From Methylobacterium brachythecii (GTDB taxonomy: Bacteria; Pseudomonadota; Alphaproteobacteria; Rhizobiales; Beijerinckiaceae), in contig NZ_JACIDN010000003.1 of the NCBI RefSeq assembly GCF_014196345.1, positions 496,001-560,000 of the forward strand: 64,000 bases of DNA. The letters run 5' to 3'. This document shows, in pieces, positions 33,592-42,714 of this stretch; within the stretch, counting starts at the first letter, position 1, and every line of letters starts with the position of its first letter. Made by a program: the position numbers and the translations under genes. The notes under the pieces are model-generated. The model saw only the letters and a list, made by a program, of their open reading frames with translations. It searched no databases and was not told where the DNA came from.

Positions 33592-34257
33592 ATGCTGAGC
33601 GAGCGAGTGCCCGAGGCGAACGCGGCTGGACCCAGCACGGCCCTGATGCGCAAGGCCTATGCCCGCTGGGCGCCGGTCTACGACGTCGTCTACGACAAGC
33701 TCACCGAGCCCGCCGCCCGCGCCGCCGTCGAGGCTGCCGTCGAGCACGGTCCCCGCATCCTGGAAGCCGGCGTCGGCACCGGCCTGTCGCTCGGCTACTA
33801 TCCGCCGGGCAGCTTCGTCTGCGGCGTCGACCTGTCCGAGGACATGTTGAAGCGCGCCCGCGCCAAGGTGCGCCGTCGCAGCCTCTCCCACGTCCACGGA
33901 CTCCAGGTGATGGACGTCTGCCGCCTCGGCTACGCCGACAATGCCTTCGACGCGGTGGTGGCTCAGTTTCTGATCACGCTGGTGCCGGACCCCGAGGCCG
34001 CGCTCTCGGAGTTCCTGCGGGTGGTGCGTCCTGGCGGCGGCATTGTGCTCGCCAATCATTTCGGTCAGACCGATGGGCCGGTGGCACGAGTCGAGGAGAT
34101 CGTGGCGCCGCTCTGCACCAAGATCGGCTGGTCTTCGGACTTCAAGTCGACGCGGATCGAGGCCTGGGCGCGCCGCAACGGCGTGGAATTCATCGGCGTC
34201 GCGCCGACCTTCCCGGGCGGGTTCTTCAAGATCCTGCGAATGCGCAAGGCGGCCTGA
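33592..34257 (+). CDS. pmtA: Phosphatidylethanolamine N-methyltransferase, PmtA type
   Basis: A 221-residue SAM-dependent methyltransferase. Motif I is RILEAGVGTGLSLGYYPPG, motif II contains FDAVVAQFLITLVPDPEAAL and motif III LRVVRPGGGIVLANHFGQ. KAYARWAPVYDVVYDKLTEP at the N-terminus is typical of the Rhodobacter-type PmtA that methylates phosphatidylethanolamine to phosphatidylcholine at the inner membrane face. C-terminal FLGVAPTFPGGFF-like sequence (GVAPTFPGGFFKILRMRK) fits. It lies between mnmA and the TVP38 gene on the same strand. Confidence 0.82.
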   Translation: MLSERVPEANAAGPSTALMRKAYARWAPVYDVVYDKLTEPAARAAVEAAVEHGPRILEAGVGTGLSLGYYPPGSFVCGVDLSEDMLKRARAKVRRRSLSHVHGLQVMDVCRLGYADNAFDAVVAQFLITLVPDPEAALSEFLRVVRPGGGIVLANHFGQTDGPVARVEEIVAPLCTKIGWSSDFKSTRIEAWARRNGVEFIGVAPTFPGGFFKILRMRKAA

Positions 34258-34275
34258 CGGGCTGGTTCCCTCGCC

Positions 34276-35067
34276 ATGACCAGCGCCGACGAACCGCGCC
34301 CGGAGACGCCGCGCAAGGCGTGGCTGCGCTGGCTTCCGCTCGTCCTCCTGGTCTGTCTCTCGCTGGCGATCCTCGTCTCGGGTGGCGCGCATCTGCTCGA
34401 CATGGACCGCCTCATGGCGTCGCGCGCCTGGCTGCACGAGGCCGTCGCCGAGAACCGCCCGCGGGCGATCGCGGTGGCGGCGGCCGTCTACGTTGCCTGC
34501 GTAGTCGTCTCGGTCCCCGCGAGCCTCGTCCTCAGCATGATCTGCGGCTTCCTGTTCGGCACCGTGACCGGGGCGCTGACGGCGATCGGCTCGGCGACCA
34601 CGGGCGCGGCGATCGTCTTCTCGATCGGGCGCTACGCTGCGCGCGACCTGCTCCTGCGCCGTGCCGGCTCCCGTCTCGGCCGGCTCGCAGAAGGATTTCG
34701 GCGCGACGCCTTCGGCTACGTGGCCTTCCTGCGGTTGCTGCCCCTGTTTCCGTTCTGGATGACCAATCTCGGCCCGGCCATCTTCGGGGTCCGGCCGCGC
34801 ACCTTCATTCTCGCCACGATGCTCGGCATCGCTCCGGGCGCCTTCGTCTACGCTGCCACGGGGGCGGGGCTCGAGGAGATCGTGGCCGCGCACGAGGCCG
34901 CCAAGACCGCCTGCCTCGCCCGCGGCGACGCGCCGTGCGACGCTGCCCTCGACCTGCGTAGCCTCGTCACGCCGGGCATGATCGCCGGCCTGGTCGCGCT
35001 CGCACTCTTCGCGCTGCTTTCGGTCGGTCTGCGCCGATGGCTGGCGCGCCGGGGCTTGAGAGCCTGA
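34276..35067 (+). CDS. TVP38/TMEM64 family membrane protein
   Basis: A 263-residue protein with about six membrane segments. The VTT domain core is SMICGFLFGTVTGALTAIGSATTGAAIVF, FGYVAFLRLLPLFPFWMTN with the conserved arginine, and LGIAPGAFVYAATGAG. Relatives of DedA, these proteins are probable lipid scramblases or transporters. One loop (EAAKTACLARGDAPCDAALD) has two cysteines. It follows pmtA by 18 bases, so a shared transcript concerned with membrane lipids is plausible. Confidence 0.86.
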   Translation: MTSADEPRPETPRKAWLRWLPLVLLVCLSLAILVSGGAHLLDMDRLMASRAWLHEAVAENRPRAIAVAAAVYVACVVVSVPASLVLSMICGFLFGTVTGALTAIGSATTGAAIVFSIGRYAARDLLLRRAGSRLGRLAEGFRRDAFGYVAFLRLLPLFPFWMTNLGPAIFGVRPRTFILATMLGIAPGAFVYAATGAGLEEIVAAHEAAKTACLARGDAPCDAALDLRSLVTPGMIAGLVALALFALLSVGLRRWLARRGLRA

Positions 35068-35319
35068 AGACAGAAGCGGCGCGCGACTAGACTGTGCGCA
35101 CGGGGTCGCCGCCGACCACGAAACTTTGGCGGCCTCTGCGACGTAGTGCCGCCGACCGGATCGTATTCAGTCGAAATTCCCCGCGTTCGCATCGAATTAT
35201 GGGGATACACACATGTTATCATTTGTTAAAAGTCGATTTACGGCGTCGAAGTCGTAGAGCGTTCGCGACGACGCGTCGGGTGTCGTTGTAAGCGCTTGCA
35301 CGGGCTGCCAGGGGTCTGG

Positions 35320-36807
35320 ATGGAACTCAGCATCAGTCGCCAGTTCGCTTCGGATCGGGTGGTTCCGACCGCCGATCCGCTTGCGCCGCGGCGCAGCGTT
35401 CGCCGGGTCGGGCTGTCGGTGCGCCTGTTCCTGCTGACGGTCGCCTTCGTCGCCATCGCTGAGATCATGATCTTCGTGCCGGCCGTCGCGAGCTACAGGA
35501 CGAGCTGGCTGACGGACCGGATCGCGGCAGCCGAGATCGCCGCGCTGGTGCTCGATGCGACGGTCGATCACCCGATCTCCAGCGATCTCACCCAGCGGCT
35601 CCTCACCGGCGTCGACGCGCGCGAAGTCGTCGTCGAGAGCGGCAGCAGACGTCGGGTTCTCTCGCTGGGGCTCGCGGCGACCGAGCGTGCCGACCTCGTC
35701 GACCTTCGTGGCAGCGGTTGGCTCGACGGAGTCGCCGGCTCGTTGCGGGCGTTGGCCGGCACCACGCCCGCATTGATCGAGGTGATCGGACACGGGCGCG
35801 ACGGCAGCGGCACGATCAGGGTCGTGCTCGACGAGCTGCCGCTTCGGCGGGATCTGGCGGCCTTCTCATCGCGCCTTTTTCTGACCTCGCTCGCGGTCGC
35901 GTGCATCGCGGCCGTCCTGATCTTCGTCATCCTGCAGCGGCTCTTCGTTCAGCCGATGCGCCGGCTCGCGCGCAACATCGCCGATTTCGCGGACGATCCG
36001 GAAAGCGCCGACCGGGTGATCGCACCGTCGAGCCGAGTCGACGAGATCGGCGATGCCGAGGAGGCTCTGGCCCGGATGGAGATCGCCTTGGCGGGTGAGC
36101 TGCGCCACACGCGCCGCCTCGCCGGCCTCGGTCTGTCCGTCAGCAAGATCAGCCACGAACTGCGCAACATCCTGACCACCGCACAACTGCTCGGCGACCG
36201 GCTCGAGGGCGTCGCCGACCCGGTCGTGCAGCGCGTGGCGCCGCGCCTCGTGCAGACGCTCGACCGTGCGAACCGCTTCTGCGAGGCGACTCTGGCCTAT
36301 GGCCGGGCTGCGGAGCGGCATCCGCAGCGGCGGATGGTGCCGCTCGCGCCGATCCTCGACGAACTCGTCGACCTCGCCGCGCTCTCGCACCGGGTTCCCG
36401 TCGGGATCGTCGTCCGATCGCAGAACGACCTCATGGCCGATATCGACCCGGAACAACTGTCGCGGGCGCTGGCCAATCTCGTTCGCAACGCGGTCCAGGC
36501 GCTCGATATGACGAGCGAACTTTTTCCGACGGTCACGATCGAGGCCGCCCGAATGGGACGCCGTGACAACGGCGTGGTGACGATCACGGTGTCGGACAAC
36601 GGCCCCGGCGTCCCGGAGCGGGCCAAGCCCCATCTGTTCGCCCCGTTCCAGGGCTCCATGCGCGCCGGCGGGAGCGGCCTCGGTCTCGCCATCGCCTCGG
36701 AGCTGGCCGAACTCAACGGCGGCACGCTCAGGCTGGATCCCAGCGAGCGGGGGGCACGCTTCGTCCTCACCATTCCCGATCGGCAGACGCTGGCCGAGGC
36801 CGCGTGA
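35320..36807 (+). CDS. Orphan sensor histidine kinase
   Basis: A 495-residue membrane kinase. The first helix is LSVRLFLLTVAFVAIAEIMI (about residues 28-47), a periplasmic part of about 140 residues follows, then LFLTSLAVACIAAVLIFVIL, a HAMP region, the phosphorylation helix SKISHELRNILTTAQLLGD and the ATPase motifs LVRNAVQAL (N box), VSDNGPGVP (G1) and GGSGLGLAIASELAEL (G2). No response regulator is adjacent. The Ser-His-Glu-Leu-Arg-Asn form is common in this group. ATG 35320 is chosen for MELSISRQF; the signal it senses is unknown. Confidence 0.88.
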   Translation: MELSISRQFASDRVVPTADPLAPRRSVRRVGLSVRLFLLTVAFVAIAEIMIFVPAVASYRTSWLTDRIAAAEIAALVLDATVDHPISSDLTQRLLTGVDAREVVVESGSRRRVLSLGLAATERADLVDLRGSGWLDGVAGSLRALAGTTPALIEVIGHGRDGSGTIRVVLDELPLRRDLAAFSSRLFLTSLAVACIAAVLIFVILQRLFVQPMRRLARNIADFADDPESADRVIAPSSRVDEIGDAEEALARMEIALAGELRHTRRLAGLGLSVSKISHELRNILTTAQLLGDRLEGVADPVVQRVAPRLVQTLDRANRFCEATLAYGRAAERHPQRRMVPLAPILDELVDLAALSHRVPVGIVVRSQNDLMADIDPEQLSRALANLVRNAVQALDMTSELFPTVTIEAARMGRRDNGVVTITVSDNGPGVPERAKPHLFAPFQGSMRAGGSGLGLAIASELAELNGGTLRLDPSERGARFVLTIPDRQTLAEAA

Positions 36808-36810
36808 GAC

Positions 36811-37818
36811 CTACTCGGCAGCCGCCAGCGTCATCTCCGGCACGGTGACGCCGATGTCGCGCAGCAGCGCCGCATCCTCGTCGGCCTCGTTGTTGGCGGT
36901 GGTGAGCAGGCGCTCGCCGTAGAAGATCGAGTTCGCCCCGGCCAGGAAGCACAGGATCTGCGCTTCGCGGGTCAGCCCCTTGCGGCCGGCGCTGAGACGA
37001 ACCCGCGCCTTCGGCATCACGATGCGGGCTGTGGCGCACATCCGCACGAGGTCCAGCGGATCGACCGGCGGCCGGTCCTCCAGCGGGGTGCCTTCGACGG
37101 CCACCAGCGCGTTGATCGGCACGCTCTCGGGATGCGGCGCGTGGTTGGCGAGAAGTTGCAGCATCTCGACACGGTCGCGCACACGCTCGCCCATCCCGAC
37201 GATGCCACCGCAGCAGACGCCGATGCCGGCATCGCGAACATGCTGCAGGGTCTGCAGACGGTCCTCGTAGGTTCGCGTCGAGATGATGTCCCCATAGAAT
37301 TCGGGGCCCGTATCGAGGTTGTGGTTGTAGGAGGTCAGCCCCGCATCGGCGAGGCGCTCGGCCTGGGATGCCGTGAGCATGCCGAGCGTGACGCAGGCCT
37401 CCATGCCCATGCCCCGCACACCGCGCACCATGGCGAGCACCGAGTCGAACTCGGGGCCATCCTTCGGCTGGCGCCAGGCCGCGCCCATGCAGAAGCGGTG
37501 GGCGCCCTGCGCCTTGGCGGCGGCAGCCTCACGCAACACCGCATCGACCGGCATCAGGCGCTGGCGCGTCATGCCGGCTTCTTTGTGATGGGCCGATTGC
37601 GGACAATAGGCGCAATCCTCGGGGCAGCCGCCGGTCTTGATCGACAGGAGCGCCGCGCGTTGGATGTCAGCCGGGTCGTTATGCGCCCGATGCACCGTGC
37701 CGGCGCAATGGACCAGATCCAGCAGCGGCAGGTCGTGGATGGCCTGCACCTCCGCAAGCGTCCAGTCGTGACGGATCGCGTTGGCTTCGAGGCGGGGGAG
37801 GGCGGCTGGCTCTGTCAT
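36811..37818 (-). CDS. bioB: Biotin synthase
   Basis: A 335-residue radical-SAM enzyme that inserts sulfur into dethiobiotin. The [4Fe-4S] cluster cysteines are Cys65, Cys69 and Cys72 in [13 protein letters not shown]. Other conserved parts are [22 protein letters not shown] (substrate pocket), GIVGMGE and the arginine of the [2Fe-2S] site in VRLSAGRK. Length matches BioB. It is convergent with the sensor kinase (three bases apart). No other biotin gene is nearby. Confidence 0.95.
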   Translation of the reverse strand: MTEPAALPRLEANAIRHDWTLAEVQAIHDLPLLDLVHCAGTVHRAHNDPADIQRAALLSIKTGGCPEDCAYCPQSAHHKEAGMTRQRLMPVDAVLREAAAAKAQGAHRFCMGAAWRQPKDGPEFDSVLAMVRGVRGMGMEACVTLGMLTASQAERLADAGLTSYNHNLDTGPEFYGDIISTRTYEDRLQTLQHVRDAGIGVCCGGIVGMGERVRDRVEMLQLLANHAPHPESVPINALVAVEGTPLEDRPPVDPLDLVRMCATARIVMPKARVRLSAGRKGLTREAQILCFLAGANSIFYGERLLTTANNEADEDAALLRDIGVTVPEMTLAAAE

Positions 37819-38240
37819 GCGCCCATCAGGCGAATCTCGGCTCGAAAATCAAGCGGGGGCGACGAGATCCGGCCGAGCTTCGGTTGTCGGCGAACGACAA
37901 CGATCCTAGATCGATCCTCCCCGCAGCCGATGCGCCTGCGACGGTTTCGCGAGCTCGAACGGGCCTGCGTGGTGGTGGGGCTTGCAGTGACGGAGCGGCG
38001 CGGACCAGTTCTCTGCGCCGCCTCTGTGAGGCTTAGTGGGCCGAGTCGCTGTCGGCGTGTCGGGCGCGCGGGGAACAGGAACCGCGATCCCGGCGCATGG
38101 CCCACAGAATTCGCCAGGCCTGTATCAGGACGAGACGCCGATCACGGATGCGTGAGAAGCTTCATTCACGCTTCCGCGCAACTCTAGCCATGCCGCGGGG
38201 AACCCTCCGCGTCGTGTTGCGTCTCCTCGGGCCATCGATC
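37819..38240. other. 422-bp gap between bioB and a small gene
   Basis: Nothing with convincing coding potential was found. A short plus-strand frame starting at 38097 could extend the downstream gene, but its N-terminal residues are arginine-rich and unconvincing. One small imperfect palindrome is present: GCGTGA (38150-38155) and TCACGC (38166-38171) flank GAAGCTTC. It could be a regulatory site for the downstream gene; otherwise nothing is seen. Confidence 0.5.
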
Positions 38241-38537
38241 ATGCGGCGCCTACTCACGGGCGGCATCAAGGCGATCCTCGCCATCGCCGCTCTCTCCACT
38301 GCGGCCCACTGGGCCTTGCGCATCCAACGCGACCCGGCCGCTCCGGCGTCGGCGGCGGCCATGGCCGCAATTCCCGATCCGGTGACGACCGGCTCGATCA
38401 CGCCGCGCAAGGTCGAGCGTGTCCAAGCCGTGGCGCAGCCGGTCACGCAGGGCCTCGACCAGGGGCATCTGCTGAAGCTGATCTCCGGCGCAGCACCCGA
38501 AAAGAAAGCGCAGAAGTCGGTCGTCGCGAAGCGCTGA
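38241..38537 (+). CDS. Small protein with one membrane segment, unknown function
   Basis: A 98-residue protein beginning MRRLLTGGIKAILAIAALST, a signal anchor or signal peptide, then an Ala/Pro-rich stretch and PDPVTTGSITPRKVERVQAV, ending in a lysine-rich tail. The PVTTGSITPRK type sequence occurs in small periplasmic proteins of Rhizobiales, but no named family is recognised. An in-frame ATG at 38097 would lengthen it by 48 residues. Convergent with the BatD-like gene, six bases apart. Confidence 0.5.
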   Translation: MRRLLTGGIKAILAIAALSTAAHWALRIQRDPAAPASAAAMAAIPDPVTTGSITPRKVERVQAVAQPVTQGLDQGHLLKLISGAAPEKKAQKSVVAKR

Positions 38538-38543
38538 GCACGC

Positions 38544-39860
38544 TCAGCGCGCGGGCCGGCCCCAGCCGTCGAGCGGAGCCAATCCCGGCTCCTCGGCGAG
38601 CACGCTCGCGACCGCTTTCCGACGTTGCGAAAACAGCTTCGCCAGTTTGTGTAGATCGGGCGCGGATGTCGGGACGGCGCCGTAGACCGTCCGGTCGAGC
38701 GCCGACAATGCGGCCGCCGCCTGCGGATCGGCGTGCCATGCCCGCGCGAGATCCGGTTCGGCCTGCATCGCCCTCCCCAAGGCCGCCCGGAAGGCGACCG
38801 GGTCGTTCGATCCCGCAGCGCGTCGCAGCGCCCGCCGGTCGGGGCGGCCGAGGCGCAGCACCGGCCGGCGCGCGCCGAAGCCTATGAGGGCCAGCCCGAG
38901 TCCGAAAGCCGCAAAGGCGGCCGCTCCGATCGTCACCCAGGAGGCGGGGCTCGGGGGCCTGAGGTCGTCCTCGCGGTCGGGGAGGCCGCCGCCGATTTGC
39001 CGGGCCGGGATCTCGCTGACGCGCATGGTGCGCGAGACGGTATCGAACCAGGGGATCTGGATGCCGTCGAGGGCGATCACCTCGGCGACGCCCTTCTTGA
39101 GATCCCACTGATAGGTCGCCCGCGCGATCGGCCCGGTGGGCGTGATGATGGTCTCGCGCTTCACCGGCCCCGCGAAGGTGACGATGCCGCGCGTGCGCAT
39201 CACCGGCCGCGGCGGCAGACCCTCCGCGAGCATGCCCTGCGCTTCGAGGGTGACGATGCGGCGGGCCGTGTCTCCCTGGTTGACCGTCTCGGGATCGGGA
39301 TCCCAGGAATCGGTGATCGTTACGTCGCGCGCCGGCAGCCACCAGGGCTCGGGCGCTTCGGGGCCGCCGTTTTCGGCCGTCCATTTTGCAACAGGGAACT
39401 CGATCGCCTCCGAGCGCACGTCGATCACCTTGCGATCGCCGTTGTCGTTGATGGTCAGCTTGTGGGTGAACGGCTCGATGGTGAAGGTGCCGGTATGCTG
39501 CGGGAAGATCGCGATGGTGCGCTCGAACAGCAGCGCCATCTGCCCGTCCGGCATGCGCGTGCGGTCCCAGGTATCGCGGCCGAGTTGGGTCCAGGAGAAG
39601 TTGGTCAGCGCGGGCTGGCGCATCTCCTCGAGCAGGATCTGCGTGCGATAGACCCCGCGCAGCTTCAGCAGCACCATCTCGCGGGCATAGGGCTGGGCGT
39701 TACCGGACAGCTCCGGCGTGACGGTGAGCGTGAGGTCGGTAGGATCCAGAGCGTAAGCGGGGAGGGGGACGAGCACGAGAGCGACAAGGAGCGCCAAAAC
39801 CCTCTCCCTTATGCGGGAGAGGGTGGCGCTGCGCAGCCGTGTCGCCAAGAGAATCACCAC
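38544..39860 (-). CDS. BatD-like membrane protein, last gene of the MoxR/Bat operon
   Basis: A 438-residue protein with signal segment VLALLVALVLVPLPAYA, a large beta-rich periplasmic part (LTVTPELSGNAQPYAREMVL, GTFTIEPFTHKLTINDNGDR) and a membrane helix at SWVTIGAAAFAAFGLGLALI before a cytosolic helical tail. This is the BatD layout. Start GTG 39860 has a good ribosome site (GGGAGG, nine bases before) and overlaps the TPR gene stop by seven bases. A perfect inverted repeat at 39800-39823 lies within its N-terminal codons. It may assist periplasmic assembly with the vWA proteins. Confidence 0.75.
   Translation of the reverse strand: MVILLATRLRSATLSRIRERVLALLVALVLVPLPAYALDPTDLTLTVTPELSGNAQPYAREMVLLKLRGVYRTQILLEEMRQPALTNFSWTQLGRDTWDRTRMPDGQMALLFERTIAIFPQHTGTFTIEPFTHKLTINDNGDRKVIDVRSEAIEFPVAKWTAENGGPEAPEPWWLPARDVTITDSWDPDPETVNQGDTARRIVTLEAQGMLAEGLPPRPVMRTRGIVTFAGPVKRETIITPTGPIARATYQWDLKKGVAEVIALDGIQIPWFDTVSRTMRVSEIPARQIGGGLPDREDDLRPPSPASWVTIGAAAFAAFGLGLALIGFGARRPVLRLGRPDRRALRRAAGSNDPVAFRAALGRAMQAEPDLARAWHADPQAAAALSALDRTVYGAVPTSAPDLHKLAKLFSQRRKAVASVLAEEPGLAPLDGWGRPAR
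39800..39823. repeat. Palindromic repeat inside the N-terminal codons of the BatD-like gene
   Basis: CCCTCTCCC (39800-39808) and GGGAGAGGG (39815-39823) form a perfect nine-base inverted repeat around TTATGC. Short palindromes of this exact type are frequent between genes in Rhizobiales. Here it is translated as part of LSRIRERV just before the hydrophobic signal segment, so it seems to have been inserted in the coding sequence without breaking it. Confidence 0.6.
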
Positions 39861-40768
39861 GGGTTGCTGCCTCCCGGGATCGCCGTGCCCACCTCGATCC
39901 GGCGCGCCTGCTCCGCCTTCAGCCGCAGCTTGAGAAAGCGGCCGGGCTCATCGGGCAGGGTCTGGAGCCAGAGCCGGTCGGGATGGATCTCGTGGGCCTC
40001 GAAGCTTTTGGTGACGCGGCGCGCCTCGCGCTCGGGAGCGGCGGCGACCATCGCGGACCCGGAGCCCTGGCGGCCGCGGCCGGCCGCATCGCTGGCGGAG
40101 CCACGGGCCTGCCCCTTACCGGAATCGACGGCCTGCTGCTCCGAGCGGCCCCGGCGAGCCACCGGACTGGTGCCGGGCAGGGATTCGCTGGAGCCGGCCT
40201 CCTTGTTGCCGGCCAGCCCTTCGCCGCTGGAGGTGGCCCGGATGTCGTCTGCCTTGTCCTGGTTCTGGGTCGTGCCGAAACGGGCGCCGTACTGGGCCGA
40301 GGCATTGGCGATGCCGCCGCCCTTGCCGCGGTCGATCTCCTCTTCGATCAGCTTGGCCACGAGGGAGCGGTTGGCCTGCGCGTCGGCGTCACGCGGATTG
40401 TAGGCGAGGGCATCGTCATAAGCATCGACCGCGCCCTTGAGATCGCCCGAACGAGCCAGGGCGTTGCCGAGGTTGTAGGCGCCGCGCTTGCCCTGAGCGC
40501 GGAAGATCGCGATCGCATCCGCATAGCGGCCGGCCTCGTAGAGCGCAGCGGCGCGCCAGCCCTCGTCGGACATTATGCCTGCAGCGAGAGAGGGCAGGCC
40601 GCCAGCCATGAGCAGGCGCCCGAGGCTGTTACGCGGGTTCGAGACCAGCATGAGCGAGAGAATGCCGGCGCCCACCAAGCCGAGCCCGGCGAGGCGCGCA
40701 TGTCGACGCCATCTGCGCGCGACAGGAAGGGCCGCGAGGAAACGGCGATGATCCGGGGCGAGGGCCAT
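39854..40768 (-). CDS. TPR protein of the MoxR/Bat operon
   Basis: A 304-residue protein with two membrane segments near the N-terminus (LAGLGLVGAGILSLMLVSNP and a weaker one) and a TPR pair (ALYEAGRYADAIAIFRAQG, YNLGNALARSGDLKGAVDAYDDAL, YNPRDADAQANRSLV). The second half is Gly/Ser/Ala-rich and likely disordered, ending with WLQTLPDEPGRFLKLRLKAE. This resembles BatB/BatC-E type proteins that combine a TPR with membrane anchors. It overlaps the preceding vWA gene by one base (TGATG). Confidence 0.8.
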   Translation of the reverse strand: MALAPDHRRFLAALPVARRWRRHARLAGLGLVGAGILSLMLVSNPRNSLGRLLMAGGLPSLAAGIMSDEGWRAAALYEAGRYADAIAIFRAQGKRGAYNLGNALARSGDLKGAVDAYDDALAYNPRDADAQANRSLVAKLIEEEIDRGKGGGIANASAQYGARFGTTQNQDKADDIRATSSGEGLAGNKEAGSSESLPGTSPVARRGRSEQQAVDSGKGQARGSASDAAGRGRQGSGSAMVAAAPEREARRVTKSFEAHEIHPDRLWLQTLPDEPGRFLKLRLKAEQARRIEVGTAIPGGSNPW

Positions 40769-41694
40769 CAGGCGCTCCTCCGGAAGAGGGCCAGCGCGGG
40801 CAGCAGCGCCAGCAACAGCAGCCAGCGTCCGAGATCCTGAAACGCGAGAACGCTGTAGCCGCCGGCGGCGAGATGCTGCGCCGTGCTCGCGCCGACGCGA
40901 TCGAGCACCGGCTCGGCGGACGCGACATCCGCCACCCGGCCGCTGCCCTGCGAAGCGAGGCGGTCGAGAGCGGCGCGGTCCGGCCGCGGCGTACCGGGTG
41001 GCAAGGCCTTTCCGGCCGGAACGAAGAGGGCGTGCAGGTGCCAACCCTTGTCTCGGATGGCGGCTGCTTCGCGTTCCGCGGCTTGGCCGATACCGTCGCC
41101 GTCGCTGATCAGCACCACGTCGGCCGCGACGACGTTCGCTTCACCGAGGATTTTTCGCGCCAGGGTCAGGCCGCGCTCGGGATGGCTGCCGCGATCCGGA
41201 ACGGTGTCGGAGTCGAGCGCGAACAGCGTGGTGCCGATTGAGTCGCGGTCGGTGGTCGGCGAGACGGCGGTGTAGGCATCGCCCGCATAGATCACGAGTG
41301 CGATGGATCGGCTGCCGGCTGCCAGGGCCACGGCCTCGGCCGCCTGCCGGGCTTCCTTGAAATGCCCCCCCTCCGTGACCGAGCGTGAAAGGTCGAGCAC
41401 CACCACGGTCGCGTCGAGATTTCGGAAGGTCGTCGCATCGGGGCGCTCGAAGGCCGGCCCGGTTAGCGCCAGGGCGATCAGCCCGGCCGCCAAAGCCGCG
41501 ACGACGTTGGCCTGACGGCGTCCGCCGAGCACGGCGCCGCGACGCGACAGCATCGCCATCAGCGCCGGATCGACCGCTTTCACCCAATCGCCGAGCGGCG
41601 CCGAACGCCAGGCGGCACGCAGCGTCAGCAGCGCGATGACGGGAATCGCCAGCAGCCAGAGCGGCCGGAGGAGGGCGTAGGCGTCGAGGCTCAT
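40768..41694 (-). CDS. von Willebrand factor A domain membrane protein (second of two)
   Basis: A 308-residue protein. After an N-terminal membrane segment (LLRPLWLLAIPVIALLTLRA) and a second at VVAALAAGLIALALTGPA, a vWA domain has the metal-ion adhesion motif DLSRSV (DxSxS) and DVVLISDGDGIGQ. A final helix (WLLLLALLPALALF) anchors the end. Similar to MxaL/BatA-type proteins that chaperone or insert metal into periplasmic enzymes. It overlaps the upstream vWA gene by four bases, indicating translational coupling. Confidence 0.82.
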   Translation of the reverse strand: MSLDAYALLRPLWLLAIPVIALLTLRAAWRSAPLGDWVKAVDPALMAMLSRRGAVLGGRRQANVVAALAAGLIALALTGPAFERPDATTFRNLDATVVVLDLSRSVTEGGHFKEARQAAEAVALAAGSRSIALVIYAGDAYTAVSPTTDRDSIGTTLFALDSDTVPDRGSHPERGLTLARKILGEANVVAADVVLISDGDGIGQAAEREAAAIRDKGWHLHALFVPAGKALPPGTPRPDRAALDRLASQGSGRVADVASAEPVLDRVGASTAQHLAAGGYSVLAFQDLGRWLLLLALLPALALFRRSA

Positions 41695-42713
41695 GCGTCA
41701 CGCCTCACTGCGAGCAGGCCGCAGGCGCAGAGCAGGGCGAGGGCGGCCGGCCAGGGCCATAGGTCACGCCGCAGAGGCACCGGCGGAGCCTGCGCGCGGC
41801 CGCCCTCTAGCTGGTCGATGGAAGCGGCCACGGCGTTGAGATCGTCCGTGGTCTTCACGCGAAAAGCCTTGCCGCCGCTGATCTCGGCCATCTCGCGCAA
41901 AGTCTCGACGTCGACGACGTCCTGCTCGTTGTTCGGATTGTCGGCCATGTCGATCGGCCCGAGGGCGATCGTGTAGATCCGGACGCCGAGCTCCTTCGCG
42001 AGAGCCGCGACGTCCTTCGGCGCGGTCTGGCCGGCATTGTTGGCACCGTCCGAGAGCAGGACCACGACCTTGTCGGAGGAAGGCGGCGGCCCGCTGCCGT
42101 CCGCGCTCGCGATCTGGGCCGGAGCGAGCCGTTTCAAGGCGAGACCGAGCCCGTCGCCAATGCCGGTGGAGCGCCCGACGAGGCCGATATTGGCCTCCTC
42201 CAACGTGCGGGCGACGGAGGCCGTGTCGAAGGTCGGCGCGGCAGCTACGTAGGCCTGGTCGGCGAAGGCGACGAGACCGATACGGTCTCCCGCCCGGCGG
42301 CGAATGAAGCCGGCACCCACGCGCTTGACCGCCGCCAGCCGGCTGACGGTCTCGCCATCCAGCGAAAAATCCTTGCGCTCCATGCTGCCCGAGAGGTCGA
42401 GCGTCAGAATGATCTCGCGGCCCGAGGCGGGCAGGGCATTGGCCGAGAGCACGATGCGCGGGCCGCTGAGCGCCGCGACCAGGGCAAGCCAGAGCGTCCA
42501 GATCAGCCAGGTGCGTCGGCGACCGCGGGCGATCAGGCTCTCGCCGCGATCGGCCCCGCCGACGAGGGAATGCGGCACACGCAGCGCGCCGCTGGTGCCC
42601 TCACGCTCGGCCGGCATGAGCCGGGCGACGATCAGCGGCACGGGCAGCAGCAGAAGCGCGTAAGGCGTCGCCAGGTCGAAGGCCGAGACGAGGGCGGAGA
42701 GCCAGGACGGCAT
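41691..42713 (-). CDS. von Willebrand factor A domain membrane protein (first of two), BatA/MxaC-like
   Basis: A 340-residue protein. Two N-terminal membrane segments (LATPYALLLLPVPLIVARLM, LIWTLWLALVAALSGP) precede a vWA domain with the metal site LTLDLSGSME (DxSxS), GRSTGIGDGLGLALKRL and VVVLLSDGANNAG, and a C-terminal helix WPAALALLCACGLLAV. BatA/MxaC proteins have exactly this topology. In methanol-dehydrogenase clusters MxaC is needed for calcium insertion. One base separates it from the DUF4381 gene. Confidence 0.85.
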   Translation of the reverse strand: MPSWLSALVSAFDLATPYALLLLPVPLIVARLMPAEREGTSGALRVPHSLVGGADRGESLIARGRRRTWLIWTLWLALVAALSGPRIVLSANALPASGREIILTLDLSGSMERKDFSLDGETVSRLAAVKRVGAGFIRRRAGDRIGLVAFADQAYVAAAPTFDTASVARTLEEANIGLVGRSTGIGDGLGLALKRLAPAQIASADGSGPPPSSDKVVVLLSDGANNAGQTAPKDVAALAKELGVRIYTIALGPIDMADNPNNEQDVVDVETLREMAEISGGKAFRVKTTDDLNAVAASIDQLEGGRAQAPPVPLRRDLWPWPAALALLCACGLLAVRRDA

Positions 42714-42714
42714 G

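Noticed and set aside
32293..34893. 866-codon open frame antisense to mnmA and pmtA
   Set aside because: It covers two clear genes on the plus strand, has no domain features and shows the composition expected of an antisense shadow.
37132..38187. 351-codon frame antisense to bioB running into the gap
   Set aside because: Two thirds is antisense to bioB, and the extension into the gap lacks a domain or ribosome site.
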